Notes: a model not told the origin generated them from the letters alone. 64,000 nt of DNA from Oscillatoriaceae cyanobacterium Prado104 (GCA_025454405.1 JALOON010000011.1:124001-188000), one strand, 5' to 3'; counted from the first letter of the stretch, positions 34,842 to 45,182 are shown. Made by a program: numbers and translations.

Positions 34842-35195
34842 TTACTCTAATTCTAACTTCAAAGTTGGCAACAGCTTTTCTAAATTCTTAAGGGATTTCT
34901 GTTGCCAGGGAACATCATTGGAACCGACTACTAAAAGTTGAATTGTTTTCTTTTTGCGGACGGTAATAACGAACTTAGATAGCATACTGATCCCAGAACT
35001 ATTAAGAAATTCTAATTTTTTCAGGTCCAAAGTAATTTTAGGTGGTTCGGGATTGGCAACCTCATCTAACAATTCAACTATCGGTGCGTAATCTGAAGGT
35101 CCGCCCAAGCTGAGTTCGCCCTGAAAACTGATTGTCGCTGATTCTCGATCGTATAGAATGCTGTAGTCTTGACCTTTAATTTCCTGAATATCCAT
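34842..35195 (-). CDS. STAS-domain anti-sigma factor antagonist-like protein
   Basis: 117 residues. The conserved phosphorylation loop is present in LEFLNSSGISMLSKF, with S66 or S67 as acceptor. Strand KITLDL before it and the helix after it are typical of a STAS domain. In partner-switching systems the unphosphorylated STAS protein binds an anti-sigma-type kinase, and a PP2C phosphatase resets it. The gene is the last of a run that includes just such a kinase-like protein (35295) and two SpoIIE phosphatases. It resembles in kind the slr1856-type protein of Synechocystis. Confidence 0.88.
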   Translation of the reverse strand: MDIQEIKGQDYSILYDRESATISFQGELSLGGPSDYAPIVELLDEVANPEPPKITLDLKKLEFLNSSGISMLSKFVITVRKKKTIQLLVVGSNDVPWQQKSLKNLEKLLPTLKLELE

Positions 35196-35294
35196 TGTTC
35201 TGTGCTGTCTGTGCTGTGGTTCTGTGCGGTTTTAAGTGAATTAGGGCGATGCCAAAAAATAGCCAATATTTAAATGCTAGAAACTAGAAAGTAA

Positions 35295-35909
35295 CTATAC
35301 AACAATTTGAGCTACCGTTGTCACAGCTATTGTACCCGAATCATCCGAGAGTTTCTCAAATTTCCAACCTATCTTGGCTGAATAGTCATTAATCATCGTC
35401 AGCAATCCCAATCCCGATGTTTCACTTTCTGTTTCAGCATTTTTTTCAATCTGCTGTAAATAAAGTTCGTTGGGGTCTTCACAAGAGAGTAATTCGTGAA
35501 TAAATTCCTGCAACTTATTTGCCGTTTCAGAACTGGCAAAATTTGTTGCAAAAACCACTGCAACCACCTCAGTGTCTACAATAAAGTGGATGCCAAACTT
35601 TACCTTGTAATTGAAATCCTCATCAGTAAATTTAATGGCATTTTCTAACAGCTCGTTGGCTATGTAGCTCACGGCTCCTTTGCTCTGTTTGAGCCGTTTT
35701 TCGCTGCTGGCATCTTGTTCGTCTACTGGTAGAAAGCTAGACAAATAATCGGCTACAAAATAAGCAGAAAGCCGATTGTTGCGCCAGCGCTGCTTGATGG
35801 GGCGGGAACAGGGCGTAAATGTTAGTTCTAGAGAGTCGTGTTCCGGTGGAAATTGGTCGATAAATTCTCCAAAGATTTGGGTCGCAGTCTGTACGTTGCT
35901 AAATGTCAT
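35295..35909 (-). CDS. anti-sigma-type ATPase/kinase-like protein (slr1861-like)
   Basis: 204 residues. It has an N-box-like segment (YIANELLENAIKFTDE) and a glycine-rich motif (ETSGLGLLTMINDY) of the GHKL ATPase fold, the core of anti-sigma factor kinases such as RsbW and SpoIIAB. It lies between the STAS gene and the cyclase gene in one orientation. It probably phosphorylates the neighbouring STAS protein and so sets an output. Other parts of the fold are diverged, and catalytic activity is inferred, not shown. Confidence 0.78.
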   Translation of the reverse strand: MTFSNVQTATQIFGEFIDQFPPEHDSLELTFTPCSRPIKQRWRNNRLSAYFVADYLSSFLPVDEQDASSEKRLKQSKGAVSYIANELLENAIKFTDEDFNYKVKFGIHFIVDTEVVAVVFATNFASSETANKLQEFIHELLSCEDPNELYLQQIEKNAETESETSGLGLLTMINDYSAKIGWKFEKLSDDSGTIAVTTVAQIVV

Positions 35910-35978
35910 TATTTCTATACCTCTACTTAATTAATTTTTAAGTTGCCAAATTTCCTAATTTTTCAACCCTGTTTAATG

Positions 35979-37214
35979 TCATTTTTGGGTAAATTTCCAC
36001 ACCCCATTCCAGTTAGGTGGAATTCTATTTTCTAACATTGTGTGGATGCGTTCTAGGTAAAGTTGGCTGGGTTTGTCAGCAGGATTGAGCGCCACTATCT
36101 GTTCAAAACAAACTTTAGCATTAGCAAAGTTTCCCTGACAATATTGTTCTAGCCCTTCCTCAAAAATCGGTAAAGTTTGAATTTTGAGCGATCGCGCTGG
36201 TTCTAGTTCAACATCTAACACCTCGCAAATAGTAATGGCTTCTTTTCTGCCTTTGACAATTACCCGATCCAAAAATCGAATGCTGTACTTTTCTGGTTGG
36301 CTCAAACGTTCTACCACATCTCCCGAAATTAATAAAGATACACCATAATACTTAGTTAAGCCTTCCAGGCGAGCGGTGAGATTTACGCGATCGGACAGCG
36401 CATCGGCCTGCATCCGATTCGCTTCTCCAATGATCCCCACCATTGTATCGCCAACATGGATGCCGATGCCAACATTTAGCGGTATCTCTCCATTTATATT
36501 ACGGCTTTGATTGTACTTTTGCAACTGTTGCAACTTGGCAATTCCTGCCCGAACAGCATCATCAACGCTTTCGGGAAAAACCGCCATCAATCCATCTCCC
36601 ATATACTTGACAATCAGACCGTTGTGATTGCGAATTTCGGGACTGATTTGCTGCAAATAGGTATTGATGAAGTCAAAGTTTTTTTGAGGAGTCATTTGTT
36701 CCGCCATCGTCGTGAACGAACGAATATCGGAAAACATAATTGCCATTTCTTTGCTCACGTGATCCCCAAGTTGGAAATCCACAATGCTTTGCTTGCCGAG
36801 AAATTCGAGATATTCATGGGGAACAAAACGACCGTAAGCCTGTAAAAGTTTCTCTAATTCCTGTTCGCGCGCTTTCACAGTTTGCACCATGTGCGAAAAT
36901 ACCTGTGCCAGTTCTCCTAAGGCATCGCTGCGGGCTGCCACTTCTGACAATATTTGGGGATCGAAGCAGTTATTTTTCACAGCAATAGCTGCGTCTATCA
37001 CCTTTTTTACCTGCTCGATGTATGTTTGCATCTCTCGATTTTTATTGCGGATCTGATTTTCCAGATCCGTGGAGTGTTCCGTGATAATGTCTACTAAAGT
37101 TTCATAACTATTTTTTTCCTCTTCGAGTTCCTCCATTCTTTGCATTAAATCCTGTAGCTGAGGATTGGGTTCTTCAGGAGATTTAGATGGCACTAAATTT
37201 ATTGACTGTTTCAT
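35979..37214 (-). CDS. class III adenylate/guanylate cyclase
   Basis: 411 residues. A coiled coil (20-75) and a HAMP-like end (LGELAQVFSHMVQTVKARE, 99-117) lead to the catalytic domain (about 155-335). Metal-binding D163 (FSDIRSF) and D207 (YMGDGLMAVF) are present, as are N278 and R282 (RVNLTARLE), the transition-state residues, and K155/D275 consistent with ATP use. The C-terminal 65 residues form TPR-like helices (EEGLEQYCQGNFANAKVCFEQI). It is probably cytosolic and would make cAMP in response to its neighbours. It is 69 bp from the ATPase gene on the same strand, so likely in the same operon. Confidence 0.9.
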   Translation of the reverse strand: MKQSINLVPSKSPEEPNPQLQDLMQRMEELEEEKNSYETLVDIITEHSTDLENQIRNKNREMQTYIEQVKKVIDAAIAVKNNCFDPQILSEVAARSDALGELAQVFSHMVQTVKAREQELEKLLQAYGRFVPHEYLEFLGKQSIVDFQLGDHVSKEMAIMFSDIRSFTTMAEQMTPQKNFDFINTYLQQISPEIRNHNGLIVKYMGDGLMAVFPESVDDAVRAGIAKLQQLQKYNQSRNINGEIPLNVGIGIHVGDTMVGIIGEANRMQADALSDRVNLTARLEGLTKYYGVSLLISGDVVERLSQPEKYSIRFLDRVIVKGRKEAITICEVLDVELEPARSLKIQTLPIFEEGLEQYCQGNFANAKVCFEQIVALNPADKPSQLYLERIHTMLENRIPPNWNGVWKFTQK

Positions 37215-37405
37215 AGTTTACGCTCGCCCACTGGAGAACAAAAAATAGTTGCACTCGATCGCTGTAAGTTTCCAAATATTAAGAATCTCAAGCCTTCGCC
37301 CTCTCTGTTAGCGGATTGTTTTCAGGACTCGGTTAAAATCCCAGCCTTAAAAACCTCGCTGTCAGCTTAATATAACTTACACCTGTAGAGGTAGCAATCC
37401 GGCTG

Positions 37406-37702
37406 CTACGGCGATACTTCCCCGCTAAAACCAATATCGATCGCAGCAACCGAGTTGACTGCAACCGATCGCAAATTATGCACAATATCTCCCTGTTGTT
37501 TCAATACTAGCAAAGTAATGTCATCCAATACCTTTGCTTTCCCCATAAATTCTCGCAAATCGGCAATAATACAACAGTAACTTAAATCCTGTAATTTTTT
37601 GATAAAATTTGTGTAATTTTTTGGTAAAGCTTTTGCCAAAGACATAAGTAAGCCCGCCTCAACCAACAATCCTAGCTCAACAATGCTGGATTGTCTATCC
37701 AC
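37406..37702 (-). pseudogene. fragment of a SpoIIE phosphatase C-terminus
   Basis: A 98-codon frame begins at GTG 37702, overlapping the stop of the large kinase-phosphatase gene by 8 bp. Residues about 47-72 (DLREFMGKAKVLDDITLLVLK) copy the end of that phosphatase (DLREFIGKQKVFDDITLVILK), but no other part of the phosphatase domain is present. It is best explained as the tail of a duplicated and mostly deleted paralogue. The overlapping start would still allow translation. Confidence 0.55.
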
Positions 37703-40700
37703 ACTTAAGTTTAAGAATTACTAAAGTAATATCATCAAATACCTTTTGCTTTCCAATAAATTCTCGCAAATCATCGATCGCAGCTTGTTTGATTTGTTCT
37801 GCGCTCAAATGCCAGTTTTGAGCGATTACTTGATGAAGTCTTTCTAAACCGTAGAACTTTTTGTGGATGTTTCTAGCTTCGGGGATGCCGTCAGTGTACA
37901 GCACTACTCCATCCCCCGGCTCTAGGTTTACTGCAACATGACCGATGAAATCTGCAATATCCTCATCTAAGCCGATCGGAAATCCTAAATCCATCATGTC
38001 AATCAGTTCAATTTTACCACCTTGGCGAACGACGATCGTTTCTTCATGTTGACCGCTAATGCTAACTCTACCCTCTGCATAATTCAGCAAAGCTAGCGTC
38101 AAATTTTTGTCCGAGTTCATCCGCTGAATATTTTTATATAGCGTGCGGTTCAGAGTATCTAAAAAGCGCACGGGATCGGGTTCTTGAACTTCCTTGAGGG
38201 TGCGCACAGCAGTTTGAGTCATCACCATGACAATGCCGCTTTCTAGTCCGTGTCCGGTAACATCACCGATGCAGATTGTTACCACTCCATCATTAAAAAG
38301 TACGTCGTAGTAATCGCCACCAACTTCATCTGCTGGTTCCATAAATCCTGCAATATCTAATTGAGCAATTGTCGCTAATTCCGCAGTTTTTGGCAAAATT
38401 AATTGCTGCATTTGTTTGAGAAGGTCGAGTTCGGCACTCATGCGCAGGTTTTCGGTTTTGAGGCGCTGGTTGAGGGCGGAAATTTCTTGATTGGCTCGAT
38501 CGAGTTCGGTAGTGCGTTGTCTTACTTTATCTTCTAGAGTTTGATAGAGTAAGGCATTTTCGATCGAGATTGCAGCTTGGGCGGAGAGGACTTTTAAAAC
38601 TTCCAATCTGTCAGGAGTAAATGCACCAGTGGCGAGGCTGTTTTCTAAGTACAGAATGCCAATTTCTTGACCTTGGTTAACAATAAGACTGCACAATACA
38701 GATTTAGGTTGATGCTGCATGATGTAAGGATCGCGCGCAAAGATATTTTCTGTGGCAATATCGTTAATTACTAAGGTTTCTTTAGTGCGCCAGACGTAGT
38801 TAATCGCACTGACGGGCAGTTGTTGGCTTTGAGAAAGGGGAATATTTGGCAAATAGCAGCGATTGTCTAAATATTTAGCAACGACCGACAATTCACCATC
38901 CCGTTCTAAAATAAGAGCACCTTTTGATGCACCAGCATTTTCGATCGAGATGCGGAGTAAAGTTGATAGCAATTCTTCAATATTGATGACTCCCGATATG
39001 GCTTGCGAAGCTTTGATTACAGTATCTAAGTCGAGAAATTGCGACATCCCTTTGCTTGTGGAACTCATGCCGAGTGCCATTGTTTCGACAATAGTTTCTC
39101 CAGCAGTCAACTTTCTTTCTTGTTCGAGAATGGGAGCGAGTAAATAGGGATATTTTTGTTCGAGTTCGGCAACTTTTGCCTGACTTCCCCAGCGAGCGTA
39201 AGCATAGTAAGCATCAGTTATATAGGCGCGGGCAATTTTATCTTTACCTAATTTGAGGTAGAATTTAGCTGCTAGTTCTGTTGCTAGTGCTTCTTCTTGA
39301 AAGTAGTTGTTTTCTTTAGCAAGGGTAATGGCTCGATCGTACAAATCGATCGCTTCAAATTTATTACCCGATACGCGCGCTATTTCTGCTGCGATTAAGT
39401 CATACTTGTGTTGGTAATTCATCGGCGCGTGAACCGCCCAGGTTTGCATTTTTTCTTGATTTGCTCTCACTCGATCTAAGTATTGTTCTCGATCGCTCTG
39501 TGCAGCATCGGGATACAGGGCTAACAAAGCTAGGGAATAGTAAAAGTTGTGCTGCGGCACCATCATCAGCGAACCGACACCAGCGACATATTGTTCTGCT
39601 AGTTGGGCATTGGCTACCGCACTGGCACTGTCGCCAAACAAATAATTAATTACTAATTTAGAAAAATAAACTCCAAAAATTGAAGAGACGTTATTAGCAG
39701 CTAACAAAACAGGCAGCATTTCATCTTCATTAAAGATCTCGCTAACTAAGCGAAATTTATCATCAGCTAATCCTTGTAAGTTTAAAGTGAGTTGCCGCCA
39801 AATTTTGGTATAATAAGTTTGATATTCTTGTTTAGATTTGACCATAAATTCCAGATATTGCTGGTATTTGCGTTCGACTGATACTAAGTATTCACCGCTG
39901 AAAAAGCTGTAAATGCACAGATACATCGCAGCATAACAAGCATACTCAATATCGCCAGTTTCTAAACCTCTTTGGACTGCCGATTGCAAAGACGGGATTG
40001 TCGAACGACTGGCTTCTTTCCAATGTCTCACGCAAGCATTGTAGACCATCAGAACTTTAGATTCAAATTCGGGCGCGGGAAATTTATTTAATACTTGCAA
40101 AGCCAGTTGACCGTATTGATAGCCTAATTCAATTTCGCCGATTACTTCACAGATTAAACTGCAACAAGCATAGGCATAACTAGCAGGTGCAGAGTTGCCG
40201 TATTTGCTGCAAATATGTGCCATTGTAAACACAACAGACGGATAAAGTTCTGGACTAGCTAAATAAGCTGCGGAGGCGATCGTGCATAAAATTCTCAAAG
40301 CAGCAATTTTATAGGGGTCGTTAATTTCTGGCAAATTAGCTAAGGCGGATACTTCCTCTGTAGCGGGTAATTGTGATTCCAAAGCAACGCCCAGCATTCC
40401 CAGAACTTGCAATCCCGTATCTACGGCAGATTTCATCTGATTTTGCGCGATGTAAGACTGAATTTGCGCTTCGTAAACTCGGAATTTATCGAGGAGATTT
40501 TGCGATCTAGATAGCACTATTTCTGTCAGTTGTTGCGACAGAGTGAAATTGGTATTCAAATATTCGGCTTCAACTGATTCTAGATAAAGATCGATCGCCA
40601 AGTCATATAAATTAATCCAGCAATCCTCTGCTAGCAGATTTCTGCCTGCAGTTAAGTAATCGACAGCAGCAGCATAAGCAGTGGAAGTTTTTGCCTTGCG

Positions 40701-43139
40701 CCCCGCAATTAAATTTAACTCAGCTAATCGATGCTTTTCAGCGATATCGACTATTAATTCTCTGCCAATATTCAGGTGATTGACAAGATCGAATATCTTG
40801 TCTTCCCCAGGGGCGGTGTCGGTGCGCCCGCCCGTTTCCTGCTGCAACAACAATCTGCCAATTTTTAGGTGAGTTAACTGTTTTCGATCGTCGGGAATCA
40901 AAGAATAAGCGGCTTGTTGCACGCGATCGTGCAAAAATTTGTAATTTGGCAACTGACAATCGGTAACAGCAAATTGTGCGGGTTCCCCATCACCTGCAAA
41001 AAATTTGTAAACTTCATTTTGCGGTAAAATCAGACCTTCTTGCAATGCTTCCCACAAGTTAGTTGCGGTGTCTGTTTGAGATTGTTCGCAAACCAGGGCT
41101 AAGGTTGCTAGATCGAATCGATCGCCGATGCAAGCAGCTAATTTTAAAACATTTTGAGTTGCGATCGGCAATTCCTGCAATCGATCGGCCATAAATTCGA
41201 CGACATCATCGCTGACTGTTAATTCTCTGATTTTCGCAAGATCGCACTGCCAGCCTGTCCCTTCCCCCGACAGAAATGAGGTATAATCGAAATAAATTAA
41301 CTTGTCTTCGTGCAGCTTTTTTAGTAATTGATTGCTAAAAAAAGGATTGCCTTGGGTTTTTTGATAAACTAATTCTGTCAAGGCAAGAGAACGCTCGATC
41401 GAACAACTTAAAGCATCAGCAATCAAGCGATTTAAGTCAAGTTTTGTCAGGGGCGCGAGAGTAATTTGATTGATTGTCGGCGCGATCCGATTCGCCCGAT
41501 CTTGCAGGTTGCGAATTCCTGTTAGAGTCAGCATTAATGGATGAACGCTGGAGACTTCGTTATCTCGATAAGCACCAATTAGCAGCAAATGTTGACCTTC
41601 AGGTTCGCTCACTAATAACTGCATTAACTTCAGAGATGCTGAATCTGCCCATTGCAAATCGTCTAAGAAGATAACTAAGGGATGATTTTTAGTGGCAAAG
41701 ACGCGAATGAACTTTTGAAATAACAGATTGAAGCGATTTTGTGCGGGATTTGGTTCTAATTCCGGGACAGCAGGTTGCTTGCCAATCAGCAGTTCTAATT
41801 CGGGAATGACATCAATAATTACCTGCGCGCTATCTCCTAAAGCTGATAAAATTTGAGCTTGCCACTGTCGCACTATATCGGGGCTTTCTGTGAGCAATTG
41901 CTGCAGAAAACCTTGCAAGGCTTGCACCCATGCCGAAAAGGGAATATCGCGCTTGAATTGGTCGAATTTCCCTTTGATAAAATATCCCCGCTGCTGAACT
42001 ATTGGCTTGTGAACTTCATTAACCACAGCGGTTTTTCCAATACCGGAAAAGCCGGCTACCAGTATAATTTCAGTAGTAGCACGATCGATGCTATGGGAAT
42101 TTATGTTGCTGGTAGGTTGTGCTGCCAGATCGGTTGCTGGGGAATTTTCTTGGGTACAGGCAACGCGCTGGAAGGCTGCTAATAGAGTCGCAACTTCAGT
42201 TTCTCTGCCGTAAAGTTTTTCGGGAACGATCCAACGTTCGGAAATATCTCTGCTGCCTAATTCAAACAGTTGAATCCTGCCGCTAGCTAAGTATTCTGTT
42301 AAGCATTTTTCTAAATCGTATTTGATACCTAAAGCATTTTGATACCGTGCTTCTGCTGTTTTTTGCATCAGCTTGAGCGTGATGTAATTCAATACTTGAG
42401 GGATGGCAGGATTGAGGACGATCGGCTCAATTGGCTGGCGGGCAATGTGACAGTGAATCAATTCCATCGGATCGGTGGATTGGAATGGCAATTCTCCTGT
42501 TAGCAGTTCATAAAAAGTTACTCCTAGAGAGTAAAAATCGGTGCGGTAGTCAATTCCGCGATTCATTCTTCCTGTTTGTTCGGGAGACATATAAGCTAAT
42601 GTCCCTTCCAAACTATTAGGGTTTTTAATCTCTTGAGTTTCTTTAGGTAACAGCGAGGAAATACTGAAGTCTATGAGTTTGATTTCACCAGTCGCAGGGT
42701 TGATGATAATATTCTGGGGTTTGATATCTTTGTGAATAATTCCGTTGTGATGTAGCGCATCTAATGTCGAGCAAAGTTGAATAGAAATTTGCAAGAAATC
42801 TTCCAGGCAATTAGTGAACTTTTCTTTGACTCTAAAAGCATCGCTCGTGAAATATTCAGCTAGAGAAATACCGCCGAAGTCTTCCATCACTAAGGCAAAA
42901 CCGTTACCGCATACTTCGAGACTTAAGTGTTCGACTACACCGGAATTTTTAATGTTTTTGGCAATCGTATATTGATTGCGAAACTGCACGATTTCGCTGA
43001 AAGTTGGATATTCAGACTTGAGCAATTTGATGACTGTCTGTCGGTTATCTGATTCACAAATAGCTCGATAAACTAAGGTTCGGGTCCCAGAGTATAGTTG
43101 TTCGATCGGGCGGTAGCCGGCAAGTGAAATTGGTGTCAT
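37695..43139 (-). CDS. Ser/Thr kinase - AAA ATPase - GAF - SpoIIE phosphatase
   Basis: 1814 residues from ATG 43139; upstream frame is repeat-encoded. The kinase domain (about 8-275) has K38, D138 in HKDIKPQN and D157 (LIDFS). Next is an AAA/STAND ATPase with P-loop G363-F-S-G-I-G-K-T370 and a Walker B (LVIFLDDLQWAD), then a long helical region of about 700 residues. A GAF domain lies at about 1400-1560, then a coiled coil, and a SpoIIE/PP2C domain at the end (PADEVGGDYYDV, GDVTGHGLESG). The protein can thus both phosphorylate and dephosphorylate. Such multidomain kinases are common in filamentous cyanobacteria; a SpoIIE end suits control of the STAS protein encoded nearby. Confidence 0.93.
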   Translation of the reverse strand: MTPISLAGYRPIEQLYSGTRTLVYRAICESDNRQTVIKLLKSEYPTFSEIVQFRNQYTIAKNIKNSGVVEHLSLEVCGNGFALVMEDFGGISLAEYFTSDAFRVKEKFTNCLEDFLQISIQLCSTLDALHHNGIIHKDIKPQNIIINPATGEIKLIDFSISSLLPKETQEIKNPNSLEGTLAYMSPEQTGRMNRGIDYRTDFYSLGVTFYELLTGELPFQSTDPMELIHCHIARQPIEPIVLNPAIPQVLNYITLKLMQKTAEARYQNALGIKYDLEKCLTEYLASGRIQLFELGSRDISERWIVPEKLYGRETEVATLLAAFQRVACTQENSPATDLAAQPTSNINSHSIDRATTEIILVAGFSGIGKTAVVNEVHKPIVQQRGYFIKGKFDQFKRDIPFSAWVQALQGFLQQLLTESPDIVRQWQAQILSALGDSAQVIIDVIPELELLIGKQPAVPELEPNPAQNRFNLLFQKFIRVFATKNHPLVIFLDDLQWADSASLKLMQLLVSEPEGQHLLLIGAYRDNEVSSVHPLMLTLTGIRNLQDRANRIAPTINQITLAPLTKLDLNRLIADALSCSIERSLALTELVYQKTQGNPFFSNQLLKKLHEDKLIYFDYTSFLSGEGTGWQCDLAKIRELTVSDDVVEFMADRLQELPIATQNVLKLAACIGDRFDLATLALVCEQSQTDTATNLWEALQEGLILPQNEVYKFFAGDGEPAQFAVTDCQLPNYKFLHDRVQQAAYSLIPDDRKQLTHLKIGRLLLQQETGGRTDTAPGEDKIFDLVNHLNIGRELIVDIAEKHRLAELNLIAGRKAKTSTAYAAAVDYLTAGRNLLAEDCWINLYDLAIDLYLESVEAEYLNTNFTLSQQLTEIVLSRSQNLLDKFRVYEAQIQSYIAQNQMKSAVDTGLQVLGMLGVALESQLPATEEVSALANLPEINDPYKIAALRILCTIASAAYLASPELYPSVVFTMAHICSKYGNSAPASYAYACCSLICEVIGEIELGYQYGQLALQVLNKFPAPEFESKVLMVYNACVRHWKEASRSTIPSLQSAVQRGLETGDIEYACYAAMYLCIYSFFSGEYLVSVERKYQQYLEFMVKSKQEYQTYYTKIWRQLTLNLQGLADDKFRLVSEIFNEDEMLPVLLAANNVSSIFGVYFSKLVINYLFGDSASAVANAQLAEQYVAGVGSLMMVPQHNFYYSLALLALYPDAAQSDREQYLDRVRANQEKMQTWAVHAPMNYQHKYDLIAAEIARVSGNKFEAIDLYDRAITLAKENNYFQEEALATELAAKFYLKLGKDKIARAYITDAYYAYARWGSQAKVAELEQKYPYLLAPILEQERKLTAGETIVETMALGMSSTSKGMSQFLDLDTVIKASQAISGVINIEELLSTLLRISIENAGASKGALILERDGELSVVAKYLDNRCYLPNIPLSQSQQLPVSAINYVWRTKETLVINDIATENIFARDPYIMQHQPKSVLCSLIVNQGQEIGILYLENSLATGAFTPDRLEVLKVLSAQAAISIENALLYQTLEDKVRQRTTELDRANQEISALNQRLKTENLRMSAELDLLKQMQQLILPKTAELATIAQLDIAGFMEPADEVGGDYYDVLFNDGVVTICIGDVTGHGLESGIVMVMTQTAVRTLKEVQEPDPVRFLDTLNRTLYKNIQRMNSDKNLTLALLNYAEGRVSISGQHEETIVVRQGGKIELIDMMDLGFPIGLDEDIADFIGHVAVNLEPGDGVVLYTDGIPEARNIHKKFYGLERLHQVIAQNWHLSAEQIKQAAIDDLREFIGKQKVFDDITLVILKLKCG

Positions 43140-43419
43140 AGGAAGAAGGAAGAAGGAAGGCACGACACGGATTATGACACGGATACACGGATGAATTATT
43201 CGTATGAACCGAGTCAAAAGTCAGAAGGAAGAAGGAAGAGGGAAGAAGGAAGAAGGAAGAAGGAAGAAGGAATAATATATCTTCAGTAAGCTTTTGGGGG
43301 ATTTGGATATTACATTTAATTAGGTGGACTTACTTAATATTATAAATATTATAGCCATTCTCAGGTAAGTGAGGTACGGACTCAAGCAATTACCAATTAC
43401 CAATTACCAAAGTCCTCTA
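43140..43419. repeat. GGAAGAA array and ACCAATT array
   Basis: A GGAAGAA-type STRR fills about 43140-43160 and 43223-43272, and a shorter CAATTACCAATTA array lies at 43386-43410. In between is the AT-rich 43280-43370. No gene is seen, though promoters for the kinase gene may lie here. Confidence 0.7.
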
Positions 43420-44976
43420 TTAAAAACCTTTGAAACGCTTGCTGCGCGGCAGCGTTTTTTTCAACAAACCGCAATTGGGATATTCTGCTTCCTGTTGCTT
43501 AAATTCTGTGCAAATCTCTCGATACATAGCTATTTTTTTGTCCTCATAAATAGAGTTAGGAAAATTTGCGTTTGCGTTGGCGAGCGCTGGTGCGAATTGT
43601 GGGTAAAGTTCGTCTTGCTTGACTCGCGGCTGTTCGTAGAAAGCTTTAATTGCTGGCAGAGATCGCCGGGGCGGCGTACCGCTGTTCAAGTCTTCGCTAA
43701 ACGCAATCCACAGTTTCGTATCGACGCTACTCATGTAGTCGATAAATTTAACAGCACTAGCCTGACACTCTCGATCGCTACAGGTAGTAGAATTCACGAC
43801 TAAAGTATCAGTAAAAACTAATGGTTGCAGTTCCTCACCGTAGGGTGCTGGTGTAGCAAATAGGGGTAGTTGCTGCGAGTCTGACAACCGGATGTAAAAA
43901 GAGTTTTCTGAAAATCCTATAAAGCTATTTGCTCCTGCTAAAAAATCCTCGTAGCCAGCATTTGGATCTTCGTTATAATAGTTGTTGAGGCAGCCATTAG
44001 TCCCGTTTACTTCACATTCAGCAGACATTGCTACTAAATTGTTCATTACCTGGGAATCGATCGGTTTTGCCAAAGCTTCTGTGACTTCATCGAACCCAAA
44101 CAAATCTGCATAGCCATCCAAATAAAAGCCGATCGCATTCCAGTCGCTGTTAAAATTTGCAATCAATCGCGGTTTGACAGGTGGTTTGTGAGATAAATAA
44201 TTTACCAACTCCGGCACGGATTTAACTTGCCAAATATCTCGGTCTTTTCCGAATAAAAAATACGAACACAGCCATGTTGGAAAACCGTAGAGTCGATCGT
44301 TGTAAGTAGATGCTGCTAAACCGACTTGCCAAAACTTGGAAGTTGAGATTTCTGGAGAAGCTGGGAGAATTAAGTTGCGATCGACCGCATCACCTAACAT
44401 TAAGGTATCGAGTTCTACTAAATCGAATCCATTTTTACCCAGCAAGTTTGGCAAATTGCTGTAGGTATAGGTATCGTATGCTAAATCTTGAGTCATTACT
44501 GCATCGAGCAGAATTTGCGGATTTTGCTGTTGAAATTCATTAACAATCCGCCTTACCATCGGCCCAAAATTGGCTTCCGGCGTTGTCGGTAAATACGGAT
44601 ACAACAATACCGATAGAGTCTGCTGGGCTTGACCGGTGAAAGATAAATAGCGATCGGGGCTATTTGGCGTTACATTGAGATTGCCAACATTGTATCCCGC
44701 GCACTCCACGCGATCGATTGTTTGTGCTGGGAAAGCTTGCGGATTGAGTTCAAAAGTTGCACCTTGTGAGAGAGCAATTTCCTGGGTATTTCCATCAGCA
44801 TTTTTCTTGATTGTGTCGCGAAAATTGCCAGCAGCATTACAGATAATTGTCCGATCGCCAGCATTGTGAATGTAAATCTCACCCGCACTGGCAACTTTGG
44901 GAAACAGAGCGATCGCTGCGATACTTAATACGATACTTAATAAGATTGACAGCAGTCTCAACATATAGTACATCAT
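43420..44976 (-). CDS. exported thiaminase-I homologue with extra N-terminal domain
   Basis: 518 residues. A signal peptide covers about 1-31 (cleavage near ASAG). Residues 32-118 form an extra beta-rich domain with Cys46 and Cys92. From about 120 the sequence follows the thiaminase I/periplasmic-binding fold: LLYPYLP, the strand FDLVELDTL with D190, Y230-G-F-P-T-W-L-C237-S, F352-I-G-F-S-E357-N, and F388-T-D390. In Bacillus thiaminase I the matching cysteine is the nucleophile and the glutamate the base, so both key residues are kept. It may cleave or bind thiamin or a related pyrimidine in the periplasm. It lies between two SpoIIE phosphatase genes, so it could serve as sensor input. Alternatively it is only a solute-binding protein. 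Confidence 0.75.
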   Translation of the reverse strand: MMYYMLRLLSILLSIVLSIAAIALFPKVASAGEIYIHNAGDRTIICNAAGNFRDTIKKNADGNTQEIALSQGATFELNPQAFPAQTIDRVECAGYNVGNLNVTPNSPDRYLSFTGQAQQTLSVLLYPYLPTTPEANFGPMVRRIVNEFQQQNPQILLDAVMTQDLAYDTYTYSNLPNLLGKNGFDLVELDTLMLGDAVDRNLILPASPEISTSKFWQVGLAASTYNDRLYGFPTWLCSYFLFGKDRDIWQVKSVPELVNYLSHKPPVKPRLIANFNSDWNAIGFYLDGYADLFGFDEVTEALAKPIDSQVMNNLVAMSAECEVNGTNGCLNNYYNEDPNAGYEDFLAGANSFIGFSENSFYIRLSDSQQLPLFATPAPYGEELQPLVFTDTLVVNSTTCSDRECQASAVKFIDYMSSVDTKLWIAFSEDLNSGTPPRRSLPAIKAFYEQPRVKQDELYPQFAPALANANANFPNSIYEDKKIAMYREICTEFKQQEAEYPNCGLLKKTLPRSKRFKGF

Positions 44977-45182
44977 ATATTTTGAACTTAATGCAACAAT
45001 AACTTGAATTATATAATTATTATCTAAAAGTTTTGTAATTATTATGTAAATCTTTTGCTAAGTATATAACATATCTTCCCTACTTTTTACAGGCACGCAA
45101 AAAAACTTAATATTTAGGCTCGTTCGATTGCGGTTCGTACTGAGGATTTCAGTCCGCAAAAAAGAGAGGACTGAAGTCCTGA
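44977..45182. other. AT-rich spacer and GGACT repeat
   Basis: An AT-rich stretch (44980-45075) probably holds the promoter of the thiaminase-like gene. A copy of the GAGGACTGAAGTCC repeat follows at about 45130-45182. Confidence 0.45.

Noticed and set aside
43140..43217. N-terminal extension of the large kinase to 43217
   Set aside because: The extra codons come from a GGAAGAA repeat and lack kinase sequence; ATG 43139 directly precedes the kinase domain.
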